A stretch of 30,698 nucleotides of DNA, taken from assembly GCA_964573775.1 (NCBI GenBank), contig CAZNKU010000014.1, positions 1-30,698 on the forward strand, written 5' to 3'. The notes beneath the pieces were generated by a model. It was not told where the DNA came from. It searched no databases and saw nothing but the letters and a program-made list of their open reading frames with translations. The position numbers and the translations under genes are program-made. The DNA comes from CAZNKU01 sp964573775 (GTDB lineage Bacteria > Bacillota > Clostridia > Monoglobales > Firm-18). Shown here piece by piece: positions 7,364 through 15,311 of the stretch; the first letter of the stretch is position 1, and each line of letters opens with the position of its first letter.

Positions 7364-8617
7364 TTAAGAAGTATAGGTAATTTCAGCACCAAGTTCACAT
7401 AAATTTTCAATAAAGTTTTCGTAACCACGTTCAAGATACTCAATGCCATCAACTACAGTGATTCCATCTGCATATAAACCGGCTATAATCAAACCTGCGG
7501 CACCTCGTAAGTCTGTCGCAGTAACATTTGTACCATATAACTTATCTACACCGCGTATAACGGCATTTCTTTCCATTATGCTTATATCGGCACCCATCCT
7601 GTTTAATTCACAAATATGTTTAAATCGATTTTCAAACAAATTTTCAGTTATTATACTCATACCATTGGCAATACAAAGCAAAGGAGTTATGACGGATTGT
7701 ACATCTGTAGGAAAACCAGGATACGGCATTGTTCTTATTAAATCAATAGATTTAATCTTATCTGTTTTATATATCTTTATGTTATTTTTATCACATTCTG
7801 TATAAAAACCACATCTGTTAAGTATTGAAATAACAGATACAAGATCATCACTGCAAGTATTTGTTATCTCTATTTCGCTATTGGTAATTGCTCCGGCAAT
7901 TAAATAAGTGGCAGAAACAATACGGTCCGGCATAATTGAATATTCTGTTCCGATAAGTTTTTTTACACCATTTATCTTAATAGTGTCGGTTCCGCCTCCA
8001 CTAATATGAGCGCCCATCGAATTCAAAAAATTCTGCAAATCAATTATTTCAGGTTCTTTTGCAGCATTATGTATAATTGTTTTACCGGTGCATCTGCATG
8101 CTAATATCATAATATTCTCAGTAGCACCAACGCTTGGAAAATCAAGATATACATCGTTCCCTATTACATTTTCACACATACATTCGTAGTAACCGTAATG
8201 TTCCTTGATTACTACACCAAGTTGTTCAAATGCCTTAAGATGTAAATCTATAGGTCTTGCACCCAATTCACAACCACCCGGTAAAGTAATTTTTACATAT
8301 CCATACTTATTAAGTAATGCTCCCATAAACAAAATTGATGAACGCATTTTTCTTATATAAGTATCCGGTATTACACCGTTAAAATCATTATTTATAAAAA
8401 CACTAAGTATATTGTTTTCAAATTCAACTTTATGACCTATGTATTCCAAAATTTTTATTGTATTTTCAACATCTGAAATCCTTGGACAATTATACAAAAT
8501 GCTTTTGTCTTCTGCCAGAATAGATGCTGCAAGAATTGGCAAAACAGCATTTTTTGAACCGTGAACAGATACGGTACCATTTAAAAAAGCATTACCTTTA
8601 ATTGATATTTTTTTCAA
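7364..8617 (-). CDS. murA: UDP-N-acetylglucosamine 1-carboxyvinyltransferase MurA
   Basis: MurA transfers enolpyruvyl from phosphoenolpyruvate to UDP-GlcNAc, the first committed step of peptidoglycan synthesis, in the cytoplasm. Starting at TTG 8617 the protein has 417 residues, the normal length, beginning MKKISIKGNAFLNGTVSVHG. Lys22-Asn23 (SKNAVLP) and catalytic Cys116 in LPGGCELGARPIDLH are present, so it belongs to the fosfomycin-sensitive cysteine type. The TTG is preferred because GGAGGTG (8630-8624) lies 6 bases before it; an in-frame ATG at 8647 lies upstream of that site, inside a hairpin. It follows the class A PBP gene and leads into divIB. Confidence 0.97.
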   Translation of the reverse strand: MKKISIKGNAFLNGTVSVHGSKNAVLPILAASILAEDKSILYNCPRISDVENTIKILEYIGHKVEFENNILSVFINNDFNGVIPDTYIRKMRSSILFMGALLNKYGYVKITLPGGCELGARPIDLHLKAFEQLGVVIKEHYGYYECMCENVIGNDVYLDFPSVGATENIMILACRCTGKTIIHNAAKEPEIIDLQNFLNSMGAHISGGGTDTIKINGVKKLIGTEYSIMPDRIVSATYLIAGAITNSEIEITNTCSDDLVSVISILNRCGFYTECDKNNIKIYKTDKIKSIDLIRTMPYPGFPTDVQSVITPLLCIANGMSIITENLFENRFKHICELNRMGADISIMERNAVIRGVDKLYGTNVTATDLRGAAGLIIAGLYADGITVVDGIEYLERGYENFIENLCELGAEITYTS

Positions 8618-8623
8618 TAAAAA

Positions 8624-8671
8624 CACCTCCGCAACAATATATTTCATATTATGTTGAAAATATTGTTGCGG
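8624..8671 (-). promoter_or_regulatory. Long inverted repeat overlapping the murA ribosome-binding site
   Basis: CCGCAACAATAT (8629-8640) and ATATTGTTGCGG (8660-8671) are perfect 12-bp arms around a 19-base loop that can itself pair (TTTCA with TGAAA). On the minus strand the downstream arm ends in GCGG, whose last two G bases are the first two of the murA site GGAGGTG (8630-8624). No U-tract follows immediately; TTTTTA begins 5 bases after the stem. It could be an RNA hairpin that tunes murA translation, a processing site, an inefficient attenuator, or a protein-binding palindrome. Confidence 0.7.
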
Positions 8672-8680
8672 TGAATTTAA

Positions 8681-10858
8681 TTATAACCCTGTATCAGATA
8701 AAGGTGGCGAAATTTCTGTATCGTCCGGATTCCCATCATCTTCCGCATCATCTTCTGTATCATCTTCCGTATCATCTTTATGAACATCACAATAATTATC
8801 CGTTATTGGTTCTCCCACTTTAAGCATATCAGCAGGACAATTTTCTGTAGCCTTCAAACCACTTTCTTCGCATATTAAACCATCTAATGAGGCTGAAGGT
8901 TCTATTACACTTATATAAGTATAGTTAAATGATTTTGCTGCAAGATTTTTTGTGCTGTGTACTTCTTGCATAACTAATTTCCACAATTTCAATGCAGGAT
9001 TACTACTAAAATAGCTTAAACTTTCATTAGTATCATACCCTACCCATACTGACGCACAATAGTAAGGGCTATAACCAACAAACCATCTGTCTTTATCATC
9101 ATCAGTTGTTCCGGTTTTGCCGGCAATTGAATATGAGCCAAATCTCGCAGCTGCACCTGTACCCGAATCACAAACTGATTTCAAAAGACCGTTCATTGTG
9201 CGTGCAGTTTCCTTGCTAATTGCAACATTAGTTTTTGATTTTTTCTGTAAAATAACTTTTCCGTTACTGTCGACAACTTTTGTATATGTTATCGGAGTGT
9301 TGTATTTACCGTCATTTACAAATGTGCAGTATGCAGCAGTAAGTTCCATATTAGATACGCCATTTGTCAAACCACCCAAACCCAATGCCGGTAAATTTTT
9401 GTCTGAAGATACCAAGGAGGTTATTCCAACTTTTGAAGATAGGAAATTATATGAAATATCCACACCCATTTGTTGCAAAATTTGTACAGGAACGGTATTT
9501 ATAGATATATCAATCGCATATTTAACAGTAACCTTACCTTTAAATCCGGAATAATAATTTTTTGGTGACCAATCACCTACCGTAATCGCCTTATCTTCAT
9601 ATATTGTTCCTGGTTTAATAATTCCCATCTCAAGTGCAGGAGCATATACAGCAATTGGTTTTATTGTAGAGCCGGGCTGTCTGGAAAAATTCTTGTTGTC
9701 AGTAGCTCTGCGTTTTGTACGAGATCCCTCTTTTTCACCAAAACCACCAATAATTGCTTTTACTTCACCAGTGTACGGATCCATAACACACATCGAAGCC
9801 TGAGGGGTTCCATTTGGTCCGGCTGCAAGATTATTGCTGTTTGAAAATACATCTTCTGCTATTCCCTGTATTTCCGGATCTACAGTCGAATATATTTTCA
9901 AACCACCGTTATACAAAATGTTAGCGGCAACCGCTTCAGTATATCCGTATTCCTCTTGCAAATCTTCAATTACCTCTTCTATTATCTGGTCAACAAAATA
10001 GGACTGTTTACTCATTCCTGCATTTTTATCAGCAACAAATTTCAATTCTTCAGCAACTGCTGCATCATATTCTTCCTCTGTTATATATTCCAGTTCATAC
10101 ATTTTTTTCAAAACAAGTTCTTGTTTTTCTTTATTTTTATCCGGATTTAAAAGCGGATCATAAAGAGACGGATACTGAGTAATACCAACCAGACATGCAC
10201 CTTCAGCAATTGTTAGTTCTGAAACATTTTTTCCAAAGTAAAACTTAGAAGCACTTTGAATACCATTACAACCCTGGCTTAAATAAATAGTATTTAAGTA
10301 AAGTTCAAGAATATCATCTTTGGAAAGCTTCCTTTCAAGTTCTATAGCTCGTGCCATTTCCTGAATTTTTCTTGTTACATTTTTATCCGAATCTCCGGTG
10401 AGATTTTTAATAAGCTGTTGTGTTATTGTACTACCACCACGCGATGTACTGTTGTTAAAAACATATCCAACCGTAGCCTTCAGTGTACTCATTAAATCAA
10501 CGCCTGAATGTTTATAAAATCGTTCATCTTCAATTGCAACCGCCGCATTTTTAACATGGTCAGGAATATCTTCAAAATCAGCCCACACACGGTTGTCCTC
10601 ACCATAAATACGTTCATATTCCACAAATTCACCGTTTTTTGAATCTTCATTATAGACATATGATGACAACTTAAGACTAAGGTCAACATCATCAAGATGT
10701 AATTCGTCCAAATTAGCAACACAGCCGGAATATAGAGCTACGAAAAAACCTATTATTAATACAACAAATATTAAAATTATTGATAAAAAAACTTTTAAAA
10801 AAACCTTGACTGGTTTTTTCATACTTTTTTTAGTGCTATTTTTCATATTTTTTTCCAT
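8681..10858 (-). CDS. Class A penicillin-binding protein (PBP1A-like)
   Basis: A bifunctional peptidoglycan synthase with glycosyltransferase and transpeptidase domains, anchored in the membrane and acting outside it. In 725 residues: a basic cytoplasmic N-terminus, one membrane helix at about 20-44, then the GT51 domain with AIEDERFYKHSGVD and RGGSTITQQLIKN. The transpeptidase follows with the nucleophile motif STIK (Ser397, Lys400), SIN in DISINTVP and KTGTT at 581-585. The protein ends in an unusual acidic tail of DDTEDD-like repeats and ISPPLSDTGL. The ATG at 10858 follows GAGGAATTCAT. It lies 63 bases upstream of the murA TTG. The family is the target of beta-lactams. Confidence 0.96.
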   Translation of the reverse strand: MEKNMKNSTKKSMKKPVKVFLKVFLSIILIFVVLIIGFFVALYSGCVANLDELHLDDVDLSLKLSSYVYNEDSKNGEFVEYERIYGEDNRVWADFEDIPDHVKNAAVAIEDERFYKHSGVDLMSTLKATVGYVFNNSTSRGGSTITQQLIKNLTGDSDKNVTRKIQEMARAIELERKLSKDDILELYLNTIYLSQGCNGIQSASKFYFGKNVSELTIAEGACLVGITQYPSLYDPLLNPDKNKEKQELVLKKMYELEYITEEEYDAAVAEELKFVADKNAGMSKQSYFVDQIIEEVIEDLQEEYGYTEAVAANILYNGGLKIYSTVDPEIQGIAEDVFSNSNNLAAGPNGTPQASMCVMDPYTGEVKAIIGGFGEKEGSRTKRRATDNKNFSRQPGSTIKPIAVYAPALEMGIIKPGTIYEDKAITVGDWSPKNYYSGFKGKVTVKYAIDISINTVPVQILQQMGVDISYNFLSSKVGITSLVSSDKNLPALGLGGLTNGVSNMELTAAYCTFVNDGKYNTPITYTKVVDSNGKVILQKKSKTNVAISKETARTMNGLLKSVCDSGTGAAARFGSYSIAGKTGTTDDDKDRWFVGYSPYYCASVWVGYDTNESLSYFSSNPALKLWKLVMQEVHSTKNLAAKSFNYTYISVIEPSASLDGLICEESGLKATENCPADMLKVGEPITDNYCDVHKDDTEDDTEDDAEDDGNPDDTEISPPLSDTGL
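8706..8786 (-). repeat. Short imperfect tandem repeat encoding an acidic tail
   Basis: About 12-base units of the form ATCATCTTCYGT on the plus strand (roughly 8733-8780) encode DDTEDDTEDDAEDD near the PBP C-terminus. It is a low-complexity coding repeat that may vary in copy number between strains. Confidence 0.6.
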
Positions 10859-10922
10859 ATGAATTCCTCTTTTCTATAAGAAATATTACATTTTCTATTT
10901 AGCAATAAACTTATACATTATT

Positions 10923-10931
10923 ATTATAACA
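10923..10931 (-). promoter_or_regulatory. Predicted extended -10 promoter for the PBP-murA-divIB block
   Basis: On the minus strand TGTTATAAT (10931-10923) has the TGn extension and a consensus -10, about 65 bases before the PBP start. The -35 region is poor (TAGATT), as is common for extended -10 promoters. Confidence 0.5.
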
Positions 10932-11009
10932 CAAACTTTTAAAAAATCTACTATTTTTTGAATAATAATTATGTTTTTTGTTAATTATTTATATGCGAGG
11001 TGCACAAAA

Positions 11010-11363
11010 ATGAAAAAAAGTCACATACAATATATAGTATTTTCTTTGATTATCATAGTACTATTTGTATTAAATGTATTACAAAATAAAAAAAGTGATA
11101 ATATATCACATACGAAGTCGGATAAACCTAAACAAAGTATAAAATCCGAGGCTAATGAAAAAAAACAGATTAATTCCGAAACTTATACAATAAAAGCAGA
11201 CAATGAACAGATATTTTTGTATGATAATGAGGAAAATGTTATTCAAAAACTTAATATTGAATTTAACAATCTAAGAGAATATGACAAGAAAATGTTTGTG
11301 GAGGGTATATATTTTGATAATATTGAAGATGTGTATCTTCTGATTGAAGATTTTTCAAGCTAA
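11010..11363 (+). CDS. Small membrane protein with BofC C-terminal-like domain
   Basis: A 117-residue protein with one membrane segment near the N-terminus (about residues 7-25, IQYIVFSLIIIVLFVLNVLQ), a polar Lys/Ser/Asn-rich linker, and a globular C-terminal region from about residue 58. The tail (YTIKADNEQIFLYDNEENVI to EGIYFDNIEDVYLLIEDFSS) resembles the C-terminal domain of BofC, a sporulation protein that in Bacillus restrains the SpoIVB signalling protease. The match is from pattern recognition only. The larger N-terminal BofC domain is missing. The start at 11010 is chosen for its GAGGTG site 7 bases upstream. It stands alone, divergent from the PBP gene, with its own terminator. Confidence 0.7.
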   Translation: MKKSHIQYIVFSLIIIVLFVLNVLQNKKSDNISHTKSDKPKQSIKSEANEKKQINSETYTIKADNEQIFLYDNEENVIQKLNIEFNNLREYDKKMFVEGIYFDNIEDVYLLIEDFSS

Positions 11364-11396
11364 AAGCGGAAATCAATTTGATTTCCGCTTTATTTT
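11363..11396. terminator. Bidirectional terminator between bofC-like gene and ABC exporter
   Basis: AAAGCGGAAAT (11363-11373) pairs with ATTTCCGCTTT (11381-11391) around CAATTTG, and TATTTTA follows on the plus strand. The first base is the last base of the bofC-like stop codon. The A-rich left side gives a T-tract on the minus strand for the converging ABC gene. Confidence 0.88.
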
Positions 11397-13158
11397 ACAA
11401 GGAAGCATACATACTGTACAAATTATTGTATAAACCACCTTTTTCTATTAATTCTTTATGAGTTCCTTGCTCTTCTATTCCATTTTCTGTAAGAACAAGT
11501 ATAAGGTTAGCATTTCTTATAGTTGTTAATCTGTGGGCAATTGTAAATACGGTTCTTCCTTTAGCAAGCTTTTCCAAAGAATCCTGAACAATTTTTTCAC
11601 TTTCGTTATCTAAAGCAGATGTAGCCTCATCAAGAATTAGTATTGGTGGATTTTTTAGAAAAACACGCGCAATACTTATTCGCTGTTTCTGACCTCCCGA
11701 AAGTTTAACACCACGTTCACCCACATAAGTGTCATATCCGTGCTCAAAATTAGATATAAAATCATGTGCACCGGCAAGTTTGGCAGCCTCAATTACAGCT
11801 TCGCGACTTGCTCCCGGAAGTCCGTAAGAAATATTTTCATACACCGTTCCTGAAAACAAATATACATCCTGTTGTACAACACCTATTGAATTACGTAATG
11901 ATTTTAGTGTCAAATTTTTAATATCTACACCATCAATCAAAATTTTTCCTTCAGTTACATCATAAAATCTCGGTATAAGGTTACAAAGCGTGGTCTTACC
12001 CCCTCCGGATGGTCCAACTAAAGCAATGCTATCACCTTTTTTAATATCAAGATTTATATTTGAAAGTACCTCAGTGTTATCATCACTGTAATGAAAACTT
12101 ACGTTATCAAATTTAATGTCGCCTTTTACATTTGTTAAATCTTTTGCATCTTTCTTTTCCTTAATCTCAGATTCGGTATCAAGAATTTCAAGAAATCTTT
12201 CTATACCTGTCATACCTCTCTGAAATTGTTCGGTAAATTGGATTAAAGTTCTCAAGGTTGCCAACAGAGTATTTATGTATAAAAGATAGGCAGTAAGGTC
12301 GGCAGGAGATATTTTATGGTTAATCATAAATATTGAACCTGCAACAACTACCAGAATATACAACAATCCTTCAAAGGCTCTGTTAGATGTCTGAAAGCCT
12401 GCCATATAATGATATGCAATCTTTTTAATGTCAAGAAATTTATTATTTCCATCCTCAAATTTTTCGAATTCTATATCTTCATTTGCAAATGACTTTACAA
12501 CTCTGATGCCAAGTAATGTATCCTCTACCTGTGAATTAATTTCGCCCACTTGATGACGTTGCTTTTTAAAAGCTTTTCTCATACGTTTATTAAAAAACCT
12601 AACAATAATGTAAATCATGGGTAATGACGCAAACATTATCAGTGTCAGATGAATGTCAATTCCGCACAAAATAATAAAAGATACAATTATTTTCAACCCT
12701 GCTATAAAAAACTCTTCCGGACAGTGGTGTGCAAATTCCGTTACATCAAAAAGGTCGCTTGTAATACGAGCCATAATCTGACCGACTTTGTTTTCAGAAT
12801 AGTAAGAATGTGATAAGGTCTGGAGGTGATTAAACAAATCACGACGCATATCAGTTTCAATTTTAGCACCCATAATATGCCCTGTATCAGCCATATAAAA
12901 ATTTGCCGCTGAATCTATTATTCTCAAAACAAGGTAGAAAGCACCTATTTTCAGTATCAGTCCTACAGTCAGTCCGGCAATATTGTTAATACCCATATCT
13001 GTTATGTATCTTACAAGCATGGGGAAAACAAGCTCACACACAGTTGTAAGAGCTGCACAGATAAGGTCTAAAACAAGTATCCATTTATACTTTTTAAAAT
13101 ATGGAATAAATCTTTTTAAAAGATAACCCATTTTCATTTGCTTTTCAGTGTTTTCCAT
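11395..13158 (-). CDS. ABC transporter, fused permease and ATP-binding exporter
   Basis: A half-size type I ABC exporter of 587 residues with a membrane domain of about six helices (first 310 residues) and a C-terminal ATPase. Visible motifs: Walker A GPSGGGKTTL, Q-loop in GVVQQDVYLFSG, signature LSGGQKQRIS, Walker B ILILDEATSALD and the switch histidine in IAHRLTTI. It most resembles lipid/multidrug exporters of the MsbA/BmrA kind and would act as a dimer; the substrate cannot be read from sequence. The ATG at 13158 (MENTEKQMKMGYLLKRFIPY) is preferred over one at 13188 because GGAGGAT lies directly before it. A single gene, with no partner half-transporter next to it. Confidence 0.93.
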   Translation of the reverse strand: MENTEKQMKMGYLLKRFIPYFKKYKWILVLDLICAALTTVCELVFPMLVRYITDMGINNIAGLTVGLILKIGAFYLVLRIIDSAANFYMADTGHIMGAKIETDMRRDLFNHLQTLSHSYYSENKVGQIMARITSDLFDVTEFAHHCPEEFFIAGLKIIVSFIILCGIDIHLTLIMFASLPMIYIIVRFFNKRMRKAFKKQRHQVGEINSQVEDTLLGIRVVKSFANEDIEFEKFEDGNNKFLDIKKIAYHYMAGFQTSNRAFEGLLYILVVVAGSIFMINHKISPADLTAYLLYINTLLATLRTLIQFTEQFQRGMTGIERFLEILDTESEIKEKKDAKDLTNVKGDIKFDNVSFHYSDDNTEVLSNINLDIKKGDSIALVGPSGGGKTTLCNLIPRFYDVTEGKILIDGVDIKNLTLKSLRNSIGVVQQDVYLFSGTVYENISYGLPGASREAVIEAAKLAGAHDFISNFEHGYDTYVGERGVKLSGGQKQRISIARVFLKNPPILILDEATSALDNESEKIVQDSLEKLAKGRTVFTIAHRLTTIRNANLILVLTENGIEEQGTHKELIEKGGLYNNLYSMYASL

Positions 13159-13194
13159 ATTTTTATCCTCCGTAAATATTAATAACACATTAAT

Positions 13195-13223
13195 ATATTA
13201 CAACTTTACATAATTAAAGTCAA
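13195..13223 (-). promoter_or_regulatory. Predicted sigma-A promoter for the ABC exporter
   Basis: TTGACT (13223-13218), a 17-base spacer and TAATAT (13200-13195) on the minus strand, about 40 bases before the start codon. The -35 box lies within the tail of the uxuB terminator, so the units are packed end to end. Confidence 0.7.
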
Positions 13224-13265
13224 CAAAAAACAGACAAAAGATTTTACTGTAATCTTTTGTCTGTT
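13222..13265 (-). terminator. Rho-independent terminator of uxuA-uxuB
   Basis: A 15-bp perfect stem, AACAGACAAAAGATT (13229-13243) with AATCTTTTGTCTGTT (13251-13265), has a 7-base loop. On the minus strand it continues into a T-rich tract, TTTTGTTGAC. It lies 10 bases after the uxuB stop. Confidence 0.92.
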
Positions 13266-13275
13266 AATTTATTTA

Positions 13276-14124
13276 TTAAACACCACTGTATGCTGCAAAG
13301 CCGCCGTCAACGGGAACGATAACACCATTTACAAATGATGCACCATCTGAAAGCAACCAAAGTAATGTGCCTGTAAGCTCATCAGCCTCACCAAAACGTC
13401 CCATAGGAGTATTATTAATGATTTTCTGTGAACGTTCAGTATAATTTCCGTTTTCATCAATAAGCAATGCTTTGTTCTGAGCTGTAAGGAAGAATCCCGG
13501 AGCAATAGCGTTTACTCTGATACCAACCTTTGAAAAATGTACTGCAAGCCACTGTGTAAAGTTGGAAATCGCCGCCTTTGCACCGCTGTATGCAGGAATT
13601 CTTGTAAGCGGACAAAACGCATTCATAGATGAAATATTCAAAATACAAGCGTCATTTGCTTCAATCAAATCAGGTGCAAAAACCTGTGTTGGCAAAAGTG
13701 TGCCAAGGAAGTTAAGATTGAAAACAAACTCAATGCCTGAAGGATCAAGTTCAAAGAAGGATTTTACATCTTCTCTTGCTTCATCACCTATTTCATAATA
13801 ATCCTTTGAGGTTGTACCCTTAGGATTATTACCGCCTGCACCATTGATAAGAATATCAATTTTACCAAGCTTTTCGTTTATAACCTTTTTAGCTTCAACA
13901 AGGCTTTCCTTCTGAAGAACATTTGTTGAAACACCTATTGCTGTACCGCCTGCTGCGTTTATTTCATCAGCAACCTTATTTGCAGCATCGCCGTTAAGGT
14001 CCAAAATTGCAACCTTGGCACCGCATTCTGCGATAACTTTAGCAAAGTTAGAACACAAAATACCGCCGCCACCTGTAACTACAGCAACTTTATTGCTCAA
14101 ATCAATTTTAAATGGTAATTTCAT
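13276..14124 (-). CDS. uxuB: SDR-family D-mannonate oxidoreductase (fructuronate reductase)
   Basis: A 282-residue short-chain dehydrogenase. It has the glycine-rich nucleotide-binding motif TGGGGILC (17-24), NGAGG (94-98), catalytic Ser165/166 and YSGAK with Tyr179 and Lys183, plus VNAIAPGFF after it. Its ATG overlaps the last base of the uxuA TAA (TAATG), so the two are translationally coupled. That coupling points to D-fructuronate/D-mannonate interconversion, as for the SDR-type UxuB (YjmF) of Bacillus, rather than to another SDR substrate. It is unrelated to the longer enterobacterial UxuB. A GGAGTG site precedes the start. The substrate is inferred mainly from context. Confidence 0.85.
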   Translation of the reverse strand: MKLPFKIDLSNKVAVVTGGGGILCSNFAKVIAECGAKVAILDLNGDAANKVADEINAAGGTAIGVSTNVLQKESLVEAKKVINEKLGKIDILINGAGGNNPKGTTSKDYYEIGDEAREDVKSFFELDPSGIEFVFNLNFLGTLLPTQVFAPDLIEANDACILNISSMNAFCPLTRIPAYSGAKAAISNFTQWLAVHFSKVGIRVNAIAPGFFLTAQNKALLIDENGNYTERSQKIINNTPMGRFGEADELTGTLLWLLSDGASFVNGVIVPVDGGFAAYSGV

Positions 14125-15164
14125 TATTTTTCACTCCTGTCTAATGCTTCCCAAATACCGTTAATATATACGGCACCCAAAGCTCTGTCGAACAAACCAT
14201 AACCCGGTCTGCCTGTTTCTCCCCATATCATTCTGCCGTGGTCAGGTCTTATGTAACCGTCAAAACCACTGTCATGATACGCCTTGATAATACCATAAAT
14301 ATCAAGTGAACCGCATTCTGTCTTATGTGCAGCTTCTTCAAAGCATTTTTCGCCTGTAATCTTAATGTTTCTGATATGTGCAAAATGAATTCTGTCTGCA
14401 AAAGATTTTACAAGGTCAACGATGTCGTTATCAGGGTCAACACCCAAAGAACCGCTGCAAAGTGTAAGACCATTGTATTTACTGTCATAAAGTTTAAGGA
14501 ATCTTTCAAGATTTGCCTTGTTTGTAATTATTCTTGGTAAACCAAAAATGCTCCACGGTGGATCATCCGGATGAATAGCCATTTTGATTTTAACCTCTTC
14601 CGCCACTTTAATTACTCTGTCAAGGAAATATTTAAGGTTATTCCAAAGGTCTTCTTCAGTAATTGACTGGTATTTTGTAAGTAAAGCCTTCATACCGTCT
14701 TTTGTATAACTTGCATCCCATCCGGGTAATGCAAGGTCACCTGTAAGCGGGTTCATATCGTGTACAGTTTCTTCACGATAAATAAGCGCATGAGAACCGT
14801 CAGGTAGTTCAAAATTAAGGTCAGAACGTGTCCAGTCAAAAACAGGCATAAAGTTGTAGCATACACAATCAACACCTGCCTGAGCAAGATTTCTAAGTGT
14901 CTGACAGTAATTTTCGATATATTTATCTCTGTTACCGTCACCTGTTTTAATATCTTCGTGTACAGGTACGCTTTCAATTACACTAAGGTTAAGTCCTTTA
15001 GCCTCAATGTCATTTTTTAATTTCATAATTCTTTCAAGAGGCCATACTTCACCAACAGGAATATCGTAAATAGCAGATACAATACCCGTTACACCCGGAA
15101 TCTGTCTGATTTTATCAAGAGTAACCGGATCATCATGACCGTACCATCTGAAAGTCATTTCCAT
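14124..15164 (-). CDS. uxuA: Mannonate dehydratase
   Basis: UxuA dehydrates D-mannonate to 2-keto-3-deoxy-D-gluconate in cytoplasmic glucuronate degradation, using a divalent metal. The protein is 346 residues, starting MEMTFRWYGHDDPVTLDKIR. Characteristic segments are GVTGIVSAIYDIPVGEVW, MAIHPDDPPWSIFGLPRI, LCSGSLGVDPDND, HFAHIRNI and RPDHGRMIWGE, which together carry the expected metal-binding Cys/His/Asp residues. The ATG at 15164 lies 9 bases after AAAGGAG; an ATG at 15173 sits directly against that site and is unlikely. It heads the uxuA-uxuB operon, divergent from an AraC-type regulator gene. No uxaC or kdg genes or transporter are in the window. Confidence 0.95.
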   Translation of the reverse strand: MEMTFRWYGHDDPVTLDKIRQIPGVTGIVSAIYDIPVGEVWPLERIMKLKNDIEAKGLNLSVIESVPVHEDIKTGDGNRDKYIENYCQTLRNLAQAGVDCVCYNFMPVFDWTRSDLNFELPDGSHALIYREETVHDMNPLTGDLALPGWDASYTKDGMKALLTKYQSITEEDLWNNLKYFLDRVIKVAEEVKIKMAIHPDDPPWSIFGLPRIITNKANLERFLKLYDSKYNGLTLCSGSLGVDPDNDIVDLVKSFADRIHFAHIRNIKITGEKCFEEAAHKTECGSLDIYGIIKAYHDSGFDGYIRPDHGRMIWGETGRPGYGLFDRALGAVYINGIWEALDRSEK

Positions 15165-15187
15165 AGAATTCATCTCCTTTGTATATT

Positions 15188-15212
15188 TTAAAAGATAATC
15201 TTTATCTTTTAA
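15188..15212. promoter_or_regulatory. Palindrome in the uxuA leader, candidate operator
   Basis: Perfect 11-bp arms TTAAAAGATAA (15188-15198) and TTATCTTTTAA (15202-15212) flank TCT. It lies about 25 bases upstream of the uxuA start and 5 bases downstream of a TATAAT (minus strand, 15222-15217), so it would cover the transcription start. It could be a repressor operator or a short leader hairpin. Confidence 0.6.
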
Positions 15213-15216
15213 GTTA

Positions 15217-15222
15217 ATTATA
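15217..15222 (-). promoter_or_regulatory. Possible -10 of the uxuA-uxuB promoter
   Basis: A consensus TATAAT lies on the minus strand about 50 bases before uxuA, but no recognisable -35 is found at 16-18 bases (TAGTTT at 17). A missing -35 would suit a promoter that needs an activator, and an AraC-family gene is divergent. Confidence 0.4.
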
Positions 15223-15265
15223 TTACGATTTTTTTAAGAAAACTATATAAATATTGATATAAACA

Positions 15266-15294
15266 TTGAAAATATTGCTGTTTTATTGTATAAT
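15266..15294 (+). promoter_or_regulatory. Predicted sigma-A promoter for the AraC-type gene and dtd
   Basis: TTGAAA (15266-15271), a 17-base spacer and TATAAT (15289-15294). The ATG is only 17 bases beyond the -10, so the transcript would have a leader of roughly 10-12 bases, just enough for the GAGGTG ribosome-binding site. Confidence 0.65.
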
Positions 15295-15311
15295 AAAATT
15301 GAGGTGATATA

